Part shown: positions 7,780-17,612 of the stretch, piece after piece | Numbering within the stretch: the first letter of the stretch is position 1 | Layout of the letters: every line of letters begins with the position of its first letter | Assembly: GCA_023375785.1 (NCBI GenBank) | Contig: SZWC01003551.1 | Location: 110,911-141,763, forward strand | DNA length: 30,853 nucleotides | Source: Penium margaritaceum | Lineage: Eukaryota; Streptophyta; Zygnematophyceae; Desmidiales; Peniaceae | Reading direction: 5' to 3' | The notes under the pieces: model-generated | Database searches by the model: none | What the model was told of the DNA's origin: nothing | Seen by the model: the letters and a program-made list of their open reading frames with translations, nothing else | Made by a program: the position numbers and the translations under genes

Positions 7780-8800
7780 CTGCGATGATGTGAGCCGCTC
7801 AGATGGACGATTGGTCGGTGTAAAATTTTCTGACCGGGTAGAAGCCTCGGTGTCTACTCTTGTCCTTAGCCGTTTTTTTACTCCTCGCCTTTTTTGTTGT
7901 CATTTCCGCCCATTTTGGTGTGTTCTTGCCATTTTTCACAGTCATGCAAGATATGGCCGTGCTTCTTGCAAGTCAAGAAGAGCCGTTGATCATGTTGATC
8001 AACGGCGTCAATCTCCATCGTAGATGAGGTTTCTGTCAATTGTGACATCCCTCTGCCATGATAGGAATTATCGCTTTGGGATCACCAGCCGTTGGATTCC
8101 TACATCCGAGGATTATACTTGGTGCTGTCGATGTGGTTGACTGCTGCAATCATTTACAAAAGGTCATCTTGGATGCCAAAAATGGTGATTGCTTGTCCGA
8201 TATCTCGCTTGAGGCCGTTGTACACGAGACACAATTCATCAAGGACGAGATCACTGCCGGTGATGATTTTGTGAAAACTCTTAGTGTGCTTTGCCATGCT
8301 GGTCTACTGACGCACACATTGGAGTCTGTACCATGCGTCAGAATTCTCATTCAGTTTTCCAAAGAAAACAAGTACAATGTACACAAAGTTGCTCCATGTT
8401 ATGCCGGTACGAGAGAGTCGTGCCACATCTTATTGATCTGCTCAAGAGGTAGTACGCTTGCGATCGACGATTTGAGAGGGTTCGCGGGAGCTGTTGATAC
8501 AGCTTTGTTGGTATCCTACTACAGTTGGATGACCTTTACATCAGACCACCAACTCAAACTTGTGCCATACAAAAGCGTGGCTTTGAGGCTAATTGCCTAG
8601 AGAGCGTCGTTAGTCGTGCACTGCTTATCCTCCATTGCCAGAGTCTTCACTGGTTATTGCTACTCGTAGTTGGGTGCGCTCACTCCATTCACCATTGTCA
8701 TGACAAGGTCTGTGAAGTTTTGAATGGTGGAGATATGCTAAAGAATCTTACGAGATTGTTGTCAGGAAGTTAATGCATCAATCCCCTCTAGTGCAACTGC
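7780..8800 (-). pseudogene. Gypsy G2 gag with mutated zinc knuckle
   Basis: Minus-strand Gag relic between the protease and PBS. Its best-preserved part is the nucleocapsid knuckle at 7938-7979, 'FLTCKKHGHILHDC'. CX2CX4HX4C spacing is exact, but the first Cys is Phe (TTC for TGC). It is preceded by 'TETSSTMEIDAVDQ', matching 'PMEIDAINQ' in G1. The capsid part (about 8100-8760) is broken by many stops; only pieces such as 'TLLYGTSLSWWSDV' (about 8535-8580) resemble the G1 capsid. Long plus-strand frames here, including one of 180 codons at 8058-8600, are shadows. Confidence 0.75.
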
Positions 8801-8812
8801 GCTCTGATATTA
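8801..8812 (-). promoter_or_regulatory. Primer-binding site of G2 (two mismatches)
   Basis: The minus strand reads 'TAATATCAGAGC' directly inside LTR C, with two substitutions against the initiator tRNA-Met PBS 'TGGTATCAGAGC'. Position and spacing (two bases from the LTR) match G1. Confidence 0.75.
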
Positions 8813-8814
8813 AG

Positions 8815-9369
8815 TGTTATGCCAAGTGAAAAATAGGTAGTTCACAGGGATGAGGTGCAGGATAAAAGACGATTCAATGATCTGGGACAAATGGCTGTTT
8901 TGTATTCGGTGCTATGTGTACTTCGACGACAAGTGTTGAGTAAGTCAAACACATACATACAATGTCAAGAGTGAGGCTGAGGCATATGTTGGATCCTCGG
9001 CACTTGAGCCGATCAACGCGTGTGAGGTCATGCCATGAGTGGTTCTTTCAAAAAGTTCTGCCAAGAAGTCGGGGGGCTTCGATAAAATCAAAGTGCTTCT
9101 TTTTAAAAAGTCTAGCGCCATTGAGAAGTTGACCAAACAATGTTGAGACATCAATATAGTTTGCAAAAATTCTATCAAACTTTCTAGAAGGTGGTTGAAT
9201 TTTTTCAGAAACTTCTGGAACGGAACACCGGAGGTCAGGGCAGTTGGCCAAAATACCCTCCGCCGAATGACGTAAAAATCTTGAAGTTGATGCACGGTGG
9301 GCTACAAAGGTAATGGCATAAATTTCCACTCACTGAGTTAAGGAACTCATGTACTTCAGAGACGTAACA
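8815..9369 (-). repeat. 5' LTR of gypsy G2 (LTR C)
   Basis: A 555-bp LTR that in element orientation starts 'TGTTACGTCTCTGAAG' (9369) and ends '...TTGGCATAACA' (8815), so both ends carry the short inverted TGTTA/TAACA. It aligns along its length with LTRs A and B and with the G3 LTR at its ends. It contains 'TTCTAGAA' at 9182-9189 and a nearby 'TTCTGGAA'. It would carry the G2 promoter. Its divergence from LTR B implies an old insertion. Confidence 0.88.
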
Positions 9370-9660
9370 CATGCATTGCCCTTTTGGATTGACGTCTCCA
9401 AGTTCCGAATGTTAAATGTGTATCGGACAATTGACGACTACCATTACACGTGATTTGTCCCTGCACAGTTTCACTGGTTCGTAATGTGACTTTTTGGCCA
9501 GTATGTATGGCACTTTTTGGCCAGTATACATGCTCGTGTGGACTGTAACACCGAGAAGAATGTGGATCGGGATAAGGATGAGGTACTAAGCAGAAGACAA
9601 ATTGAGAAATTGAGAAGCTTACATGATTTGCGATTAGCAGTCAGTAGCGGGAGGTCTACT
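9370..9660. other. Unassigned spacer with a 23-bp tandem repeat
   Basis: No gene recognised. The only structure is 'ACTTTTTGGCCAGTA' at 9489-9503, repeated at 9512-9526 (period 23). A 65-codon plus-strand frame beginning at 9517 has no recognisable feature. Confidence 0.5.
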
Positions 9661-9958
9661 TGTAACAAATTGGAATGGGAAGCTTGGCCCACTGAGCCAG
9701 AACGGCAACTTTAGCCTAGTAGGACAAGCTTCCCGTCCACTTTGTTACATTGGAATCTTAGCGTTAGGGTTTGGGTCCCTATGTGAACAAGGAAGGTCTA
9801 TTCCTAGGTGGGAGGAGTGTGGCACAGGTCGGCCTCTCCACCTGGTTTGGACAAATCCTAGGCTTGTGGGCGCTTGGACGGAATGGGTTGAGGGTTGGAG
9901 ACCCTCAATTATTGCGGTTTTGGCCTCATGGGCCAAGCTTCTTGTCCAATTCATTACA
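9661..9958. repeat. Foldback repeat with three copies of a TGTAACA-starting end
   Basis: Three homologous ends are present. One at 9661-9686 reads rightward from 'TGTAACAAATTGG'. A second at 9725-9749 and a third at 9934-9958 read leftward. The first two, with the bases between, make an 89-bp imperfect palindrome. The first and third also pair over about 55 bases through a shared 'AAGCTTGGCCCA' core. The TG start suits LTR ends and the inverted layout suits a foldback or MITE; I see no clear target-site duplication. Confidence 0.6.
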
Positions 9959-10043
9959 CCAGTTCTGCCCTCTCTCGTCGCAAAAGCGACAAGTTACTGG
10001 CAGCCACCCCTTGCCACGGGGAGGGCTAGCTAGTGGCGTACTC

Positions 10044-10729
10044 TGATATAAGCTGTCCTTCTTTTTTGTACAGCTGACCGTGACCACTCAGTCGTGTCCA
10101 TGCTTGTGCAAATCCCTGATGTGGACCCAATCATCACTAGAGTGCCATTGTGTGGTGGCCTGTTGGTTCATGTGGCACAGACACGTCATGACCTCTGGCC
10201 TTGGTACACACTCAACACATTGATGCAGGTGACTGATTTTGAAGGTGTTCTGCCACTTTCTCTATTGTCTGCGGGAAGATGGCACGTGGGGCATGTACGG
10301 GGAGGAGATCCAGAGCCGCCTTGAAGAAACTGAAGTCCGTGTAACTTCCATAGGCCTGTAGTAGCTTTGTTGAATTATTGTGAACACTAGATTTCCCAGT
10401 GCTATTTTCTGGGGGTCTGTAGCTGGGTTGCTCCTCTGAGACTATGTAGTTTCAGGTTTCTATCCGATGGTTCACTTGCAAGTTTATCCCAAAGCTAGGC
10501 CGATTGAATTTGGCTCCTTGCTAAGCGAGAATGAAAAGCGAGGGTGAGCTCGTTTCTTGTCCGCTCCTCACCTTGCTCTCTGCACCTGACACTTAACCCG
10601 TATGTTACTCACACACTTACTTACTTGAATCTTGGCTTGTGTGTGAGCAACTCCGTCCAAGGCATTCTGATCCTCTTAGCTATCCTCACAGTCCCTCTTA
10701 CCTGCTTTCATTCTTACTAGGTTTAATCA
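10044..10729 (+). repeat. Possible copia-type 5' LTR (left boundary uncertain)
   Basis: A primer-binding site begins at 10735, so an LTR should end just before it. The bases '...GTTTAATCA' end at 10729, and 'TGATATAAGC' at 10044 would give matching TGAT/ATCA termini and a 686-bp LTR. The right end rests on the PBS; the left end is a guess, and no second copy exists in the window to test it. Inside are a hairpin at about 10603-10653 and a weak 76-codon frame (10094-10324) that I do not regard as a gene. Confidence 0.35.
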
Positions 10730-10734
10730 CCTAC

Positions 10735-10747
10735 TGGTATCAGAGCT
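10735..10747 (+). promoter_or_regulatory. Primer-binding site on the plus strand (initiator tRNA-Met type)
   Basis: The sequence 'TGGTATCAGAGCT' contains the full 12-base match to the plant initiator tRNA-Met 3' end. It implies a plus-strand LTR element whose internal region starts here. The copia relic C1 at 15480-17480 has the right orientation and could belong to it, with foreign DNA in between. Confidence 0.8.
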
Positions 10748-11119
10748 ATAACGAGAGAGTGAGCCGTGCTAGCGCTTGAGCGCACAGTCCTCACCGTGGG
10801 GTGACTCTTCGCCACTACCACCACTGCCACTAATTCCGTCGTTGCCTCCCTGCAGCCGCTGCGATCTTACAGCCAGCATGCACTTCAGCATTCTCTTGAC
10901 CTCCAGGTGGGGACCTCTACACAGCGAGACTTGCCACATTCAAGGGCTACCCTGGCACTCCATATTGGCGGCAACTGTGGTTAGGAGCAGTCTGCTCATG
11001 CCACTACTCTTGACCATCGCTCCTGCCTTCAAATTGGACACCAGTAGTCTAGTGAGGAAGTCACCCATCGACATGCCAATTTCCACACCCGCGGATCTTC
11101 TCACACTTATGGGTTTTGC
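10748..11119 (+). other. Internal leader after the PBS, no recognisable gene
   Basis: A plus-strand frame opens at 10776 and runs 197 codons into the triplet tract. Its first part is Pro/Ser-rich and matches no domain I recognise. It may be the leader or a decayed gag start of the element primed at 10735. The opposite strand is also open (10940-11344), which is compositional. Confidence 0.35.
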
Positions 11120-11765
11120 GTTAACCATCACAACAACGGAAGTAGCAGAAGTAGTGATAGCCTTAACTTGGCCAACAACAGTAGCTTTAACAACACCTGC
11201 AGCACCAGCAGTAGCGACCGCAGTAGTAGTAGCACCCAAAGAAGCAGCATCCACAGTTATTGCCTTGGCCGCAAAAGCAGCTTCAACAGTCGCAACAGCA
11301 GCAACAACAGCGGCGGAACCAGCAGTAGCAATATTAGCAGCCATAATGACAGCAACAATAGGATCTTAAGCAACTAAGAATCTATAGCTATTACCTCTAC
11401 CGTGATAGCAACTTCATAAGTTGTAGTAGTAGCACTAGCAACAGTAGTAGCCACAACAGTGGAACTGGCAGCTAGAACAGTAGCAGTCGTAGTAGGAATA
11501 GCAATAGTAGTAGCATCGGAGGCATTTGAGCCTCCAAAACTATTGCCTCGGGCGTGATATTGACTTCAGGGATCACAACAGCAGCAGAAACAGTGGCAGC
11601 AACAGCAGCAACAATAGGAGCAATAGCAGCAACAGAAGTTGTCAGGCCTCTACAGATACTCTCTCAGTTTCAATAGCAGCTTCAGCAACCGCAGTAGTAC
11701 CAGGAGCTACAAGAGCAGCAAACACAAACAAACAGCAACAGCAGTAGCAACAGTACCCGATTACT
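11120..11765 (+). repeat. Degenerate CAG/CAA/TAG triplet tract, probably a decayed glutamine-rich reading frame
   Basis: About 640 bp is built largely of (C/T)A(A/G) triplets: runs of CAG and CAA with many TAG and some TAA. Read in the triplet phase this is poly-Gln with stops where C became T. Other phases read poly-Ala or poly-Ser/Asn, which is why several frames look open on both strands. A weak higher-order repeat is visible: 'TATTGCCTTGG' (11258), 'TATTACCTCTACCG' (11389) and 'TATTGCCTCGGGCG' (11541) recur at 131 and 152 bp. It could be the Gln-rich part of a retroelement gag or a decayed microsatellite. Confidence 0.65.
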
Positions 11766-13862
11766 CCACCACTGCGGTGGTATGCCATCAGCCACGCTGG
11801 CGCAGTGTGAATTCCCTAGTGTGTTATTTCTTGGAACGTACTACAAGGGAAGGGCAACACATTGCCAATTGTGTCATTGCAAAGGTATGAGTAGTGACTT
11901 TGTGTCCAAGTGGACCTCTGTGTTATCAACACAGACAACTCGTCAACATCCGGTAAGTGTTTCTCTCCCTATTTCTCCAAGGAGATCCACATTCGCACAA
12001 TGCTATAGCGTTGGAGGCCATTGCAACTCAGCTGCAAGTAGCCCTCATGCAAGACATTGTTAGTCTTTTGAGTGCACTGATACGCATGACCTCTGCAATC
12101 ATAGTCGTTGCTGTAGTTGCTACTGCCAGAATTTCAATAGCCGCTAGAGCTTCACCCAACCCTGCCTCTACCACAGCCGGGCGTGCGATTGATGCCTATA
12201 CTGAGGACACAATTGTAGTCATACTCATAATTTCAGCTGCTATAGACATTCACACACATATCTCGCAGCAACGTCCCCTCTTATATCTATGATAGCTTCA
12301 ATTACATCTGCCACACTAACAGCCGCATCCTCCATCTGCACTTGTCCAATATGTGACTTCCAGTCTCGTCATTGCAACTGCTCAGTTGTAGCCTTCTTCA
12401 CCACTCAAGGTGTAGCATTCCTCACTACAACACTTGTCATACTGGTTCCAGCTATCTACGTTGTCTCTATTCTCTCTACTGCCTTTGTTGCTACAGTTCC
12501 TCCTCTCCTTCCATTTCTACACAGCCCATCTTCCTCTACTACCTCGTGACTTACTCCTTTGCATCCCGCATCTGCCTGGCTTCTAACGATGCTCTTCCTA
12601 TGGTGGCTTGTCTTGTCTGAATTGAGGTGGACTTTCTTACAGCATTCTTATCAAGTGCCTCAAGCACCCCTATTCTTCCCATGTCCACTGGGGCGGAAGA
12701 AAATCTACCAATGCCTGTTTGGCATGAGCCCTCGCGTTCTCACCATGGCATGTGACTACAAGTCAGTCATTGTGTCTCTTCAGCACCAGCTAGCCCTTCC
12801 TCGCAAGGTTTAGGAGGAGGTTGAAGATTGCCAATTGTCGCCTTTGTTGATGAGGTTGTCATTATCGTGCTCAACCATCTCCCCACTACGTATGTTGTCG
12901 CACCTGCTAGTGTCAATGCTAACACCAACACTAGCACATTTTCCCCATCATATGTCTCTAGCACCTCTACTACTACAATTCCCAACGACCCCACTATATT
13001 TGCCCCACTTCCTACACCGCATTAGCATGACTTGTTCTCTCAGCCCCTAACGCTTGCCCTAGGGCTCGCCTTTCCCTCCTGGGGGGTGTGCGTCAGTGCC
13101 CCTTTATGGTTAACCACCCCTAAAGAATACACTCTTCCTAAGGTGTTCATGCTAAACGTATGCCTTTGGATGTTTCATGGTACCTTTGTGGAAGCTACGG
13201 CACAAGTTAATCCAAAACGTCTATTCATAGATAGAGAAATGTGTTTGAATGCTTGAACACACAAAAATTTGTAGAAGGTGTACCGAAGATTTCCAAAACA
13301 CATTGTAAAATCCATGGTTGAGAGTTTTACAACTCCACATACATTTCCCTATGATAGGCGTACGTTTGTACATATGAATGAAACATGTTGTTATTGCAAG
13401 GAATTGCAATGCCCGTTTCTTGACCCAAAAGTCGAAGGAACCAGAACCCTCCGAAAGTCACATGCCGGGAGTTTGGGCTTTATTTTTCTGCTTGCCCGGA
13501 CACTTGTTGGACCCCACGATAGTGGGGCCGAGTAGGTTCTCTTCTATATTCGAGGGGATTCTCGGACCCTCCACTCAAACTATTTGTTATAAAACTCTGA
13601 TACACTGCGATTTTGGGAGGGATGGGACTACATGGTGACCAATTCGACGTCGACTTGCTTCACTATCACAAAACTATCTCAAAACCATGTACTGTCAAAC
13701 GTCGGCAGTCACTCTGTGAACATCGTCCAATGTCAGCGCTTACAAACCTTTGTTGTTAGATCTTGATCATCAATACCCGTATGTTGACGGTTATCGAGCT
13801 TGTACAAGACATCATCACCCAATGTATTAGTTTTTGTTTTGTTGCGTCAACCACGCAAATCG
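11766..13862. other. Unassigned, T/C-rich non-coding stretch
   Basis: Several short plus-strand frames (60-110 codons) are open here, mostly Ser/Thr/Cys-rich translations of pyrimidine-rich DNA. None shows a domain I recognise. An 85-codon frame at 13278-13535 has a Cys cluster ('ETCCYCKELQC'), but the spacing fits no zinc-finger family I know. Given the flanking relics it is most likely decayed transposon DNA. Confidence 0.4.
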
Positions 13863-14185
13863 AATACACTAACCAGACACACTTTGCTGATACACTGTAG
13901 CCTTTTGGGGGTGGTCAGCCAGAGACCAAACCCCCCCTCCTAGTTTTTCAAAGTGTATTGGGCAAGTGTATATGGTGCGTGTATCCCAGAGACATGTCAC
14001 AAGACACACTAATGTACAATACACTAGTGAACAAAGTACATGGTCATCATAATAACCACCCCGACACACAGCCCTAATAGACTCGGTCATCGGTGGGGGG
14101 GGGGGGGGGGGGGGNNNNNNNNNNNNNNNNNNNNNNNNNNNNNNNNNNNNNNNNNNNNNNNNNNNNNNNNNNNNNNNNNNNNNNN

Positions 14186-14222
<37 letters not shown>

Positions 14223-15059
14223 CCGACTACATGGTGACCATTTCATTGTGTGTATGTATGTATTTAACTGCAAATACACTATAGGATTTTTTTCCCTCAT
14301 CAAACAAAATCCATACACTGACCAGATACACTTTGCTAGTACACTCGACCCATTTGGGGAGGGGGGGGGGCAGAGGGAAGCTTGGACTCTGTATGCCCTC
14401 TCCTCCCTCCCCCCCCCAAAATGGTATAGTCTTTTACCAAAGTGTAGCTAGTCAGTGTATCCAGTCTGTATGGTTGGTGACAAGAAAACACTAGTGCATG
14501 TGATACACAAGTATAAAACTAGTTTGTATACGTTGCACGGACCAGCTGCACTATCCCAATACATTCGTTGGTTTAGAGGGGGGATCCTGACTGCGTGTTA
14601 TCTGTTTTGTATTCAGTTTTCCTCACCATTCAATGTTGATTATATGTCGGCGATCTTTGAGTGTCAATTGTGGATCATCCATCGCTGCTCAGTGCCTACC
14701 AGTTGTCGATTGAGATTCTTTATTGTCGATCATCAATTGTGATAGATTGGCAGTCAACAAGTGGAGATGCATTGGTGTATTGTGTTTTTCCTCATCGCAT
14801 GGAAGAAGTACACCACCCCCCTATACTTCTCTAATATAGTCTACCCTTTTGAGGGGGGGGGGGACATCCGGATCCCCTGCTACCTCTCCCTCCGTCCAAA
14901 GGCCACATTGTATTGGGAAAGTGTATATGGTCCGTGTACATCATGGACTTGTAAAAAACTACAATAGTGTACATGATACACTAGTGTAAAGAAATAGTTT
15001 TTGTACAATACACACACCAGCTATACTGCTCCTATACAATTGAGGGTTTGGAGGGGGGG
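13863..15059. repeat. Cluster of foldback repeats with G-tracts (three inverted units plus two direct units)
   Basis: Three inverted-repeat units share the core 'ATACACT...ACACTTTG' followed by a G-run. Their arms are 13863-13914 with 13928-13975, 14312-14370 with 14401-14462, and 14809-14864 with about 14891-14930. Two direct copies of a second module, each ending in a G-run, lie at 14489-14583 and 14961-15059 (offset about 470 bp); a degraded third is at 14003-14045. Runs of 7-33 G recur at 14095-14114, 14186-14218, 14361-14370, 14853-14863 and 15053-15059. No coding capacity. It is perhaps a non-autonomous foldback transposon. Confidence 0.65.
14115..14185. other. Assembly gap (71 N) inside a G homopolymer
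   Basis: Seventy-one N with 20 G on the left (14095-14114) and 33 G on the right (14186-14218). The gap sits inside a G-tract of the foldback family, so it is likely a sequencing or assembly failure in homopolymer DNA and its real length is unknown. Confidence 0.95.
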
Positions 15060-15479
15060 TGACTTCCGTAGTTTGTCGCAGATAAAAAACCATCAAGTAA
15101 TTACAATGCTATGCTCAACAGGAAGCTAAATTCCATTCAAGGTCATGAAACCAGAAAGTAAACATCCAATTTACAAACAATTCCATTCAAGATGATTTAA
15201 GGCATGTTTATGTCTAGTCCACGTTTCACCTAGAATGTTGTGAATTTTTTTCGCCATTCAAGTATAGCATGCAATTACCAAGGCACATGTATCATGTGCA
15301 TAACGTTCCCCATGAAAAGAAGATGACTCAATTTTAAGACAACTTCATGGAAACCACTCAAATCCACATACCTTGTACATCGAACGTGGTGTGTAAAAAA
15401 TGGGGACAAATAACTATACCTCTCAACACCTGGGCTTAGGAGGAGCAGCTATGGGAGTGCTAACCTCCAGCTGCTCTTC
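15060..15479. other. Unassigned spacer
   Basis: AT-rich sequence without an open frame of note. I see no repeat structure beyond the right end of the G-tract cluster. Confidence 0.5.
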
Positions 15480-16610
15480 CTTTTGCATATGTTGCTACTG
15501 ATTCCACTCATACTGCCCGTGCCCTCATCGTTGTTACGCCTTAGCCGCTGATTGATGATGTCGGCACCTTCAATGCTGACCCCGTTGTCCAGGACTTAAC
15601 CGATCCTATTGGCGCAAATGCCATGCTTCGTCGTTGTACCACTCTCATGGGTCAGGCAGCTCAGATCTCACTCATAGTTCAGTTCAACACAGTTCTCATG
15701 CATGCTAACAAGATCGCCAATGCTTACTAGGCTCATATCCTCAATCTCCCTCGTGAGCTTCGTGACGTCGCACCTGGCCAGGTTATGCTGTTCTCACCAT
15801 GGTCACTAGCCTCATCCCTGAGTTGTCGGATCTTCTCTGTACCATCAAAGTCGATGAGCTGCAGAGCCTTGCCTCATAGCCAATTCTCCGAAAGTCTCTT
15901 CCTGGTATTGGAGCCTTCCATAACTTCACCTTAAAGCGCCTTGCTACCTGGCGGACCAGCATCCACAACATGAGAATTTATCGCTCTGATTTCACGGAAG
16001 TTGCTTCCCTTGCCCCTACCACCGCGTCCGCTTCTTCCTCTTCCTCTTCATCTTCACCCTCTATATCCCTTACCAAGGCACTTACCTCCCAGGGTCATTG
16101 GAAAGGCAAGGGTAAGGGGAAAAGCAAGTGCAAAGACAAGGACGTTGATTCTTCCTCTCACACCCCCGGAGTCATTGTGTGTTGGAACTGGGACTCTACT
16201 GAGCACTCTACTCGCACGTGCCATGCCCCTCCTGATGACCTTCGCCTTGCCCTGGAGATGCACGCTCACTGGACCCTTACTTCCAGCTTCTCCTCTGCTG
16301 CCTCCACCTCCACCTCTAGTGCTCCCTCCCATTTGTCTGCTGCTACCTCCGTCCAAGCCAACTCCACCGCTAGGGTACCTTCTCATCCACCGGCTGCCCC
16401 ATACCCATGGATTGACCTCCTCCATATGGTATGCCTACCTATGTTGCCCCCCCCCCCTTTCTCAGCCCAAACTGTACCACCGTGGTTTCCTCCCTCCTCT
16501 GGCGCGTCTATCCAGGTTCCACTGGTGTCAGTTGATGGTGAGCATCAGCGCCAGCTCAAGCGGTCCCTCCTTCAGCTCCTTTGCCTTTGCTAGGGAGGTG
16601 AGGGTGTTGC
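15480..16610 (+). pseudogene. Copia C1 gag with Lys/Gly-rich linker and mutated zinc knuckle
   Basis: Plus-strand Ty1/copia Gag relic. The N-terminal part (about 15480-15970) reads with several stops through 'SIHTARALIVVTP' and 'LRRCTTLMGQAAQISLIVQF' to 'NLPRELRDVAPGQVMLF', consistent with a helical capsid. The frame at 15970-16593 is open for 207 codons: a Ser-rich stretch, a basic 'GKGKGKSKCKDKD' linker, and a zinc knuckle 'CWNWDSTEHSTRTC' (16180-16221) with CX2CX4HX4C spacing but the second Cys replaced by Trp (TGG for TGC/TGT), then a Pro/Ser-rich tail. Protease follows in the correct order. The overlapping 234-codon frame at 16001-16705 is a Pro/Leu shadow. A C11 run lies at 16447-16457. 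Confidence 0.75.
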
Positions 16611-16643
16611 GATGCTGGCTAAAGTTCATGTTGGTAGACTTTT

Positions 16644-17022
16644 GTGTCCTTCATGGGAACCCCTCATGTTTTGGGCTCGTTGTGTGGGTCTGTCTCATGG
16701 GTTGAGCAACGACACTCTTTTTTCTTTCCTTGTTGTCTTATCATCTGTGCTCCGTCTGCTTCACCTGTGTCCTCTTTTGGTACCGTTGTGATCCCTGGCA
16801 TTCTTTTCCCTATAAGATTCTTGTGTGGCTTCTGGATTCTTGACTCCGGGGCCATCCATCACATGAAATTTGTATGTTATATTTTGTTCCTTTAGGCCCT
16901 GACATGTCTGTTTGCTTTCTTTGTACTGGGTCTGGTCACTTGCTCCCTGTCTAGGCAGTTGGAGTTGTGTACTTTGTTGGTCCCAGTGGTGCCCTGTTTT
17001 TTCCTGACTATATGTTCCTTCT
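16644..17022 (+). pseudogene. Copia C1 aspartic protease
   Basis: Plus-strand relic of the copia protease. The frame at 16644-16895 carries 'FWILDSGAIHHMKF', the copia active-site signature (WILDSGATxHM), with the Asp-Ser-Gly triad intact at 16842-16850. The rest of the domain is fragmented by stops and frame changes between 16896 and 17022 ('VYFVGPSGALFFPDY' is one readable piece). Located between gag and GAG-pre-integrase as expected for Ty1/copia Pol. Confidence 0.8.
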
Positions 17023-17480
17023 TTGGTGCTCAGTCTGCTGTCGGTGCCATCTTTGGATAATCAAGGTACTGAATTCATAGCTAGTCGTAGTATTGGCACC
17101 GTTTGTCTTCACCCCACTGGTCGTACTGTGCTACGTGGCATAAAGTGTGACAATCTCTATCGAGTGTCCCTGCATGCTTCATCTGCTCCTATTGCAAGTA
17201 CCACCCTCGGCCACATTTCCCCTCCTCTTTCGCCTTACCTTGTTCACCTCTTGCATCATCACCTTGGTCATTTCCGCACTGCTGTCATTCATAGCCTGCT
17301 TCACCACCAGCCTACTATTGGTCTCTCGCACTCCATCTTCCCTTTCCCTTGTCCCACTGACTGTCTAGATTGTGCACAAGGGAAGATACACTGCTCACGT
17401 TTCTCTTCCTCATATTCTCAATCTACTCATCCTCTTGATCATGTGCATGCAGAATCCATGGGCCCTTTTCCTCTTGACCT
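17023..17480 (+). pseudogene. Copia C1 GAG-pre-integrase and start of integrase, truncated
   Basis: A plus-strand open frame (17023-17514). After 'GTVCLHPTGRTVLRG' and 'DNLYRVSLHASS' it shows the HHCC module: 'LLHHHLGHFRTAVIHSLLHH' and 'DCLDCAQGKIHCSRF', so the His pair and CxxC are kept. 'HPLDHVHAESMGPFP' is the start of the integrase core, with Glu where the first catalytic Asp would be expected. The family sequence stops here and the last residues of the frame come from LTR DNA. The catalytic core, RT and RNase H of C1 are absent. Confidence 0.85.
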
Positions 17481-17612
17481 CCTTCGGGATGCTGGCCAAG
17501 TTGTCCATGGCTGATTTGCATAAAATCTGGAATGCTTCGCAAGGTAGGCCATGAATGTAGGTATAAAAGTACCAAATTTTATGCATTAGGGCCTCATGTA
17601 CACCTGGGACGT
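17480..17612 (-). repeat. Truncated gypsy LTR fragment
   Basis: On the minus strand this starts 'TGTTACGTCCCAGGTG' and follows LTR A through 'CATTCATGGCCTACC', '...CCAGATTTTATGC', 'CCATGGACAACTTGGCC'. It is about the first 130 bp of a LTR of the G1/G2/G3 family. The rest of the LTR is missing and its inner end coincides with the point where C1 integrase breaks off. Similarity is visible by eye but decayed. Confidence 0.6.

Noticed and set aside
8058..8600. 180-codon plus-strand open frame
   Set aside because: It lies opposite the decayed G2 gag and shows no domain; the minus strand carries the identifiable motifs.
10073..10324. Possible terminal exon: polypyrimidine tract with acceptor 'TTTTTTGTACAG' followed by an open frame
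   Set aside because: It falls inside the likely LTR before the PBS at 10735, matches no protein I know, and a single acceptor-like site is weak evidence.
10776..11369. Ala-rich 197-codon frame and its antisense partner
   Set aside because: Both are open because of the CAG/TAG triplet composition; the sense in the triplet phase is poly-Gln with stops.
14040..14284. Poly-Gly frames across the N gap
   Set aside because: They are translations of G homopolymer and N, not protein-coding sequence.
16001..16705. 234-codon Pro/Leu-rich plus frame
   Set aside because: An out-of-phase reading of the C1 gag, whose true frame holds the zinc knuckle.
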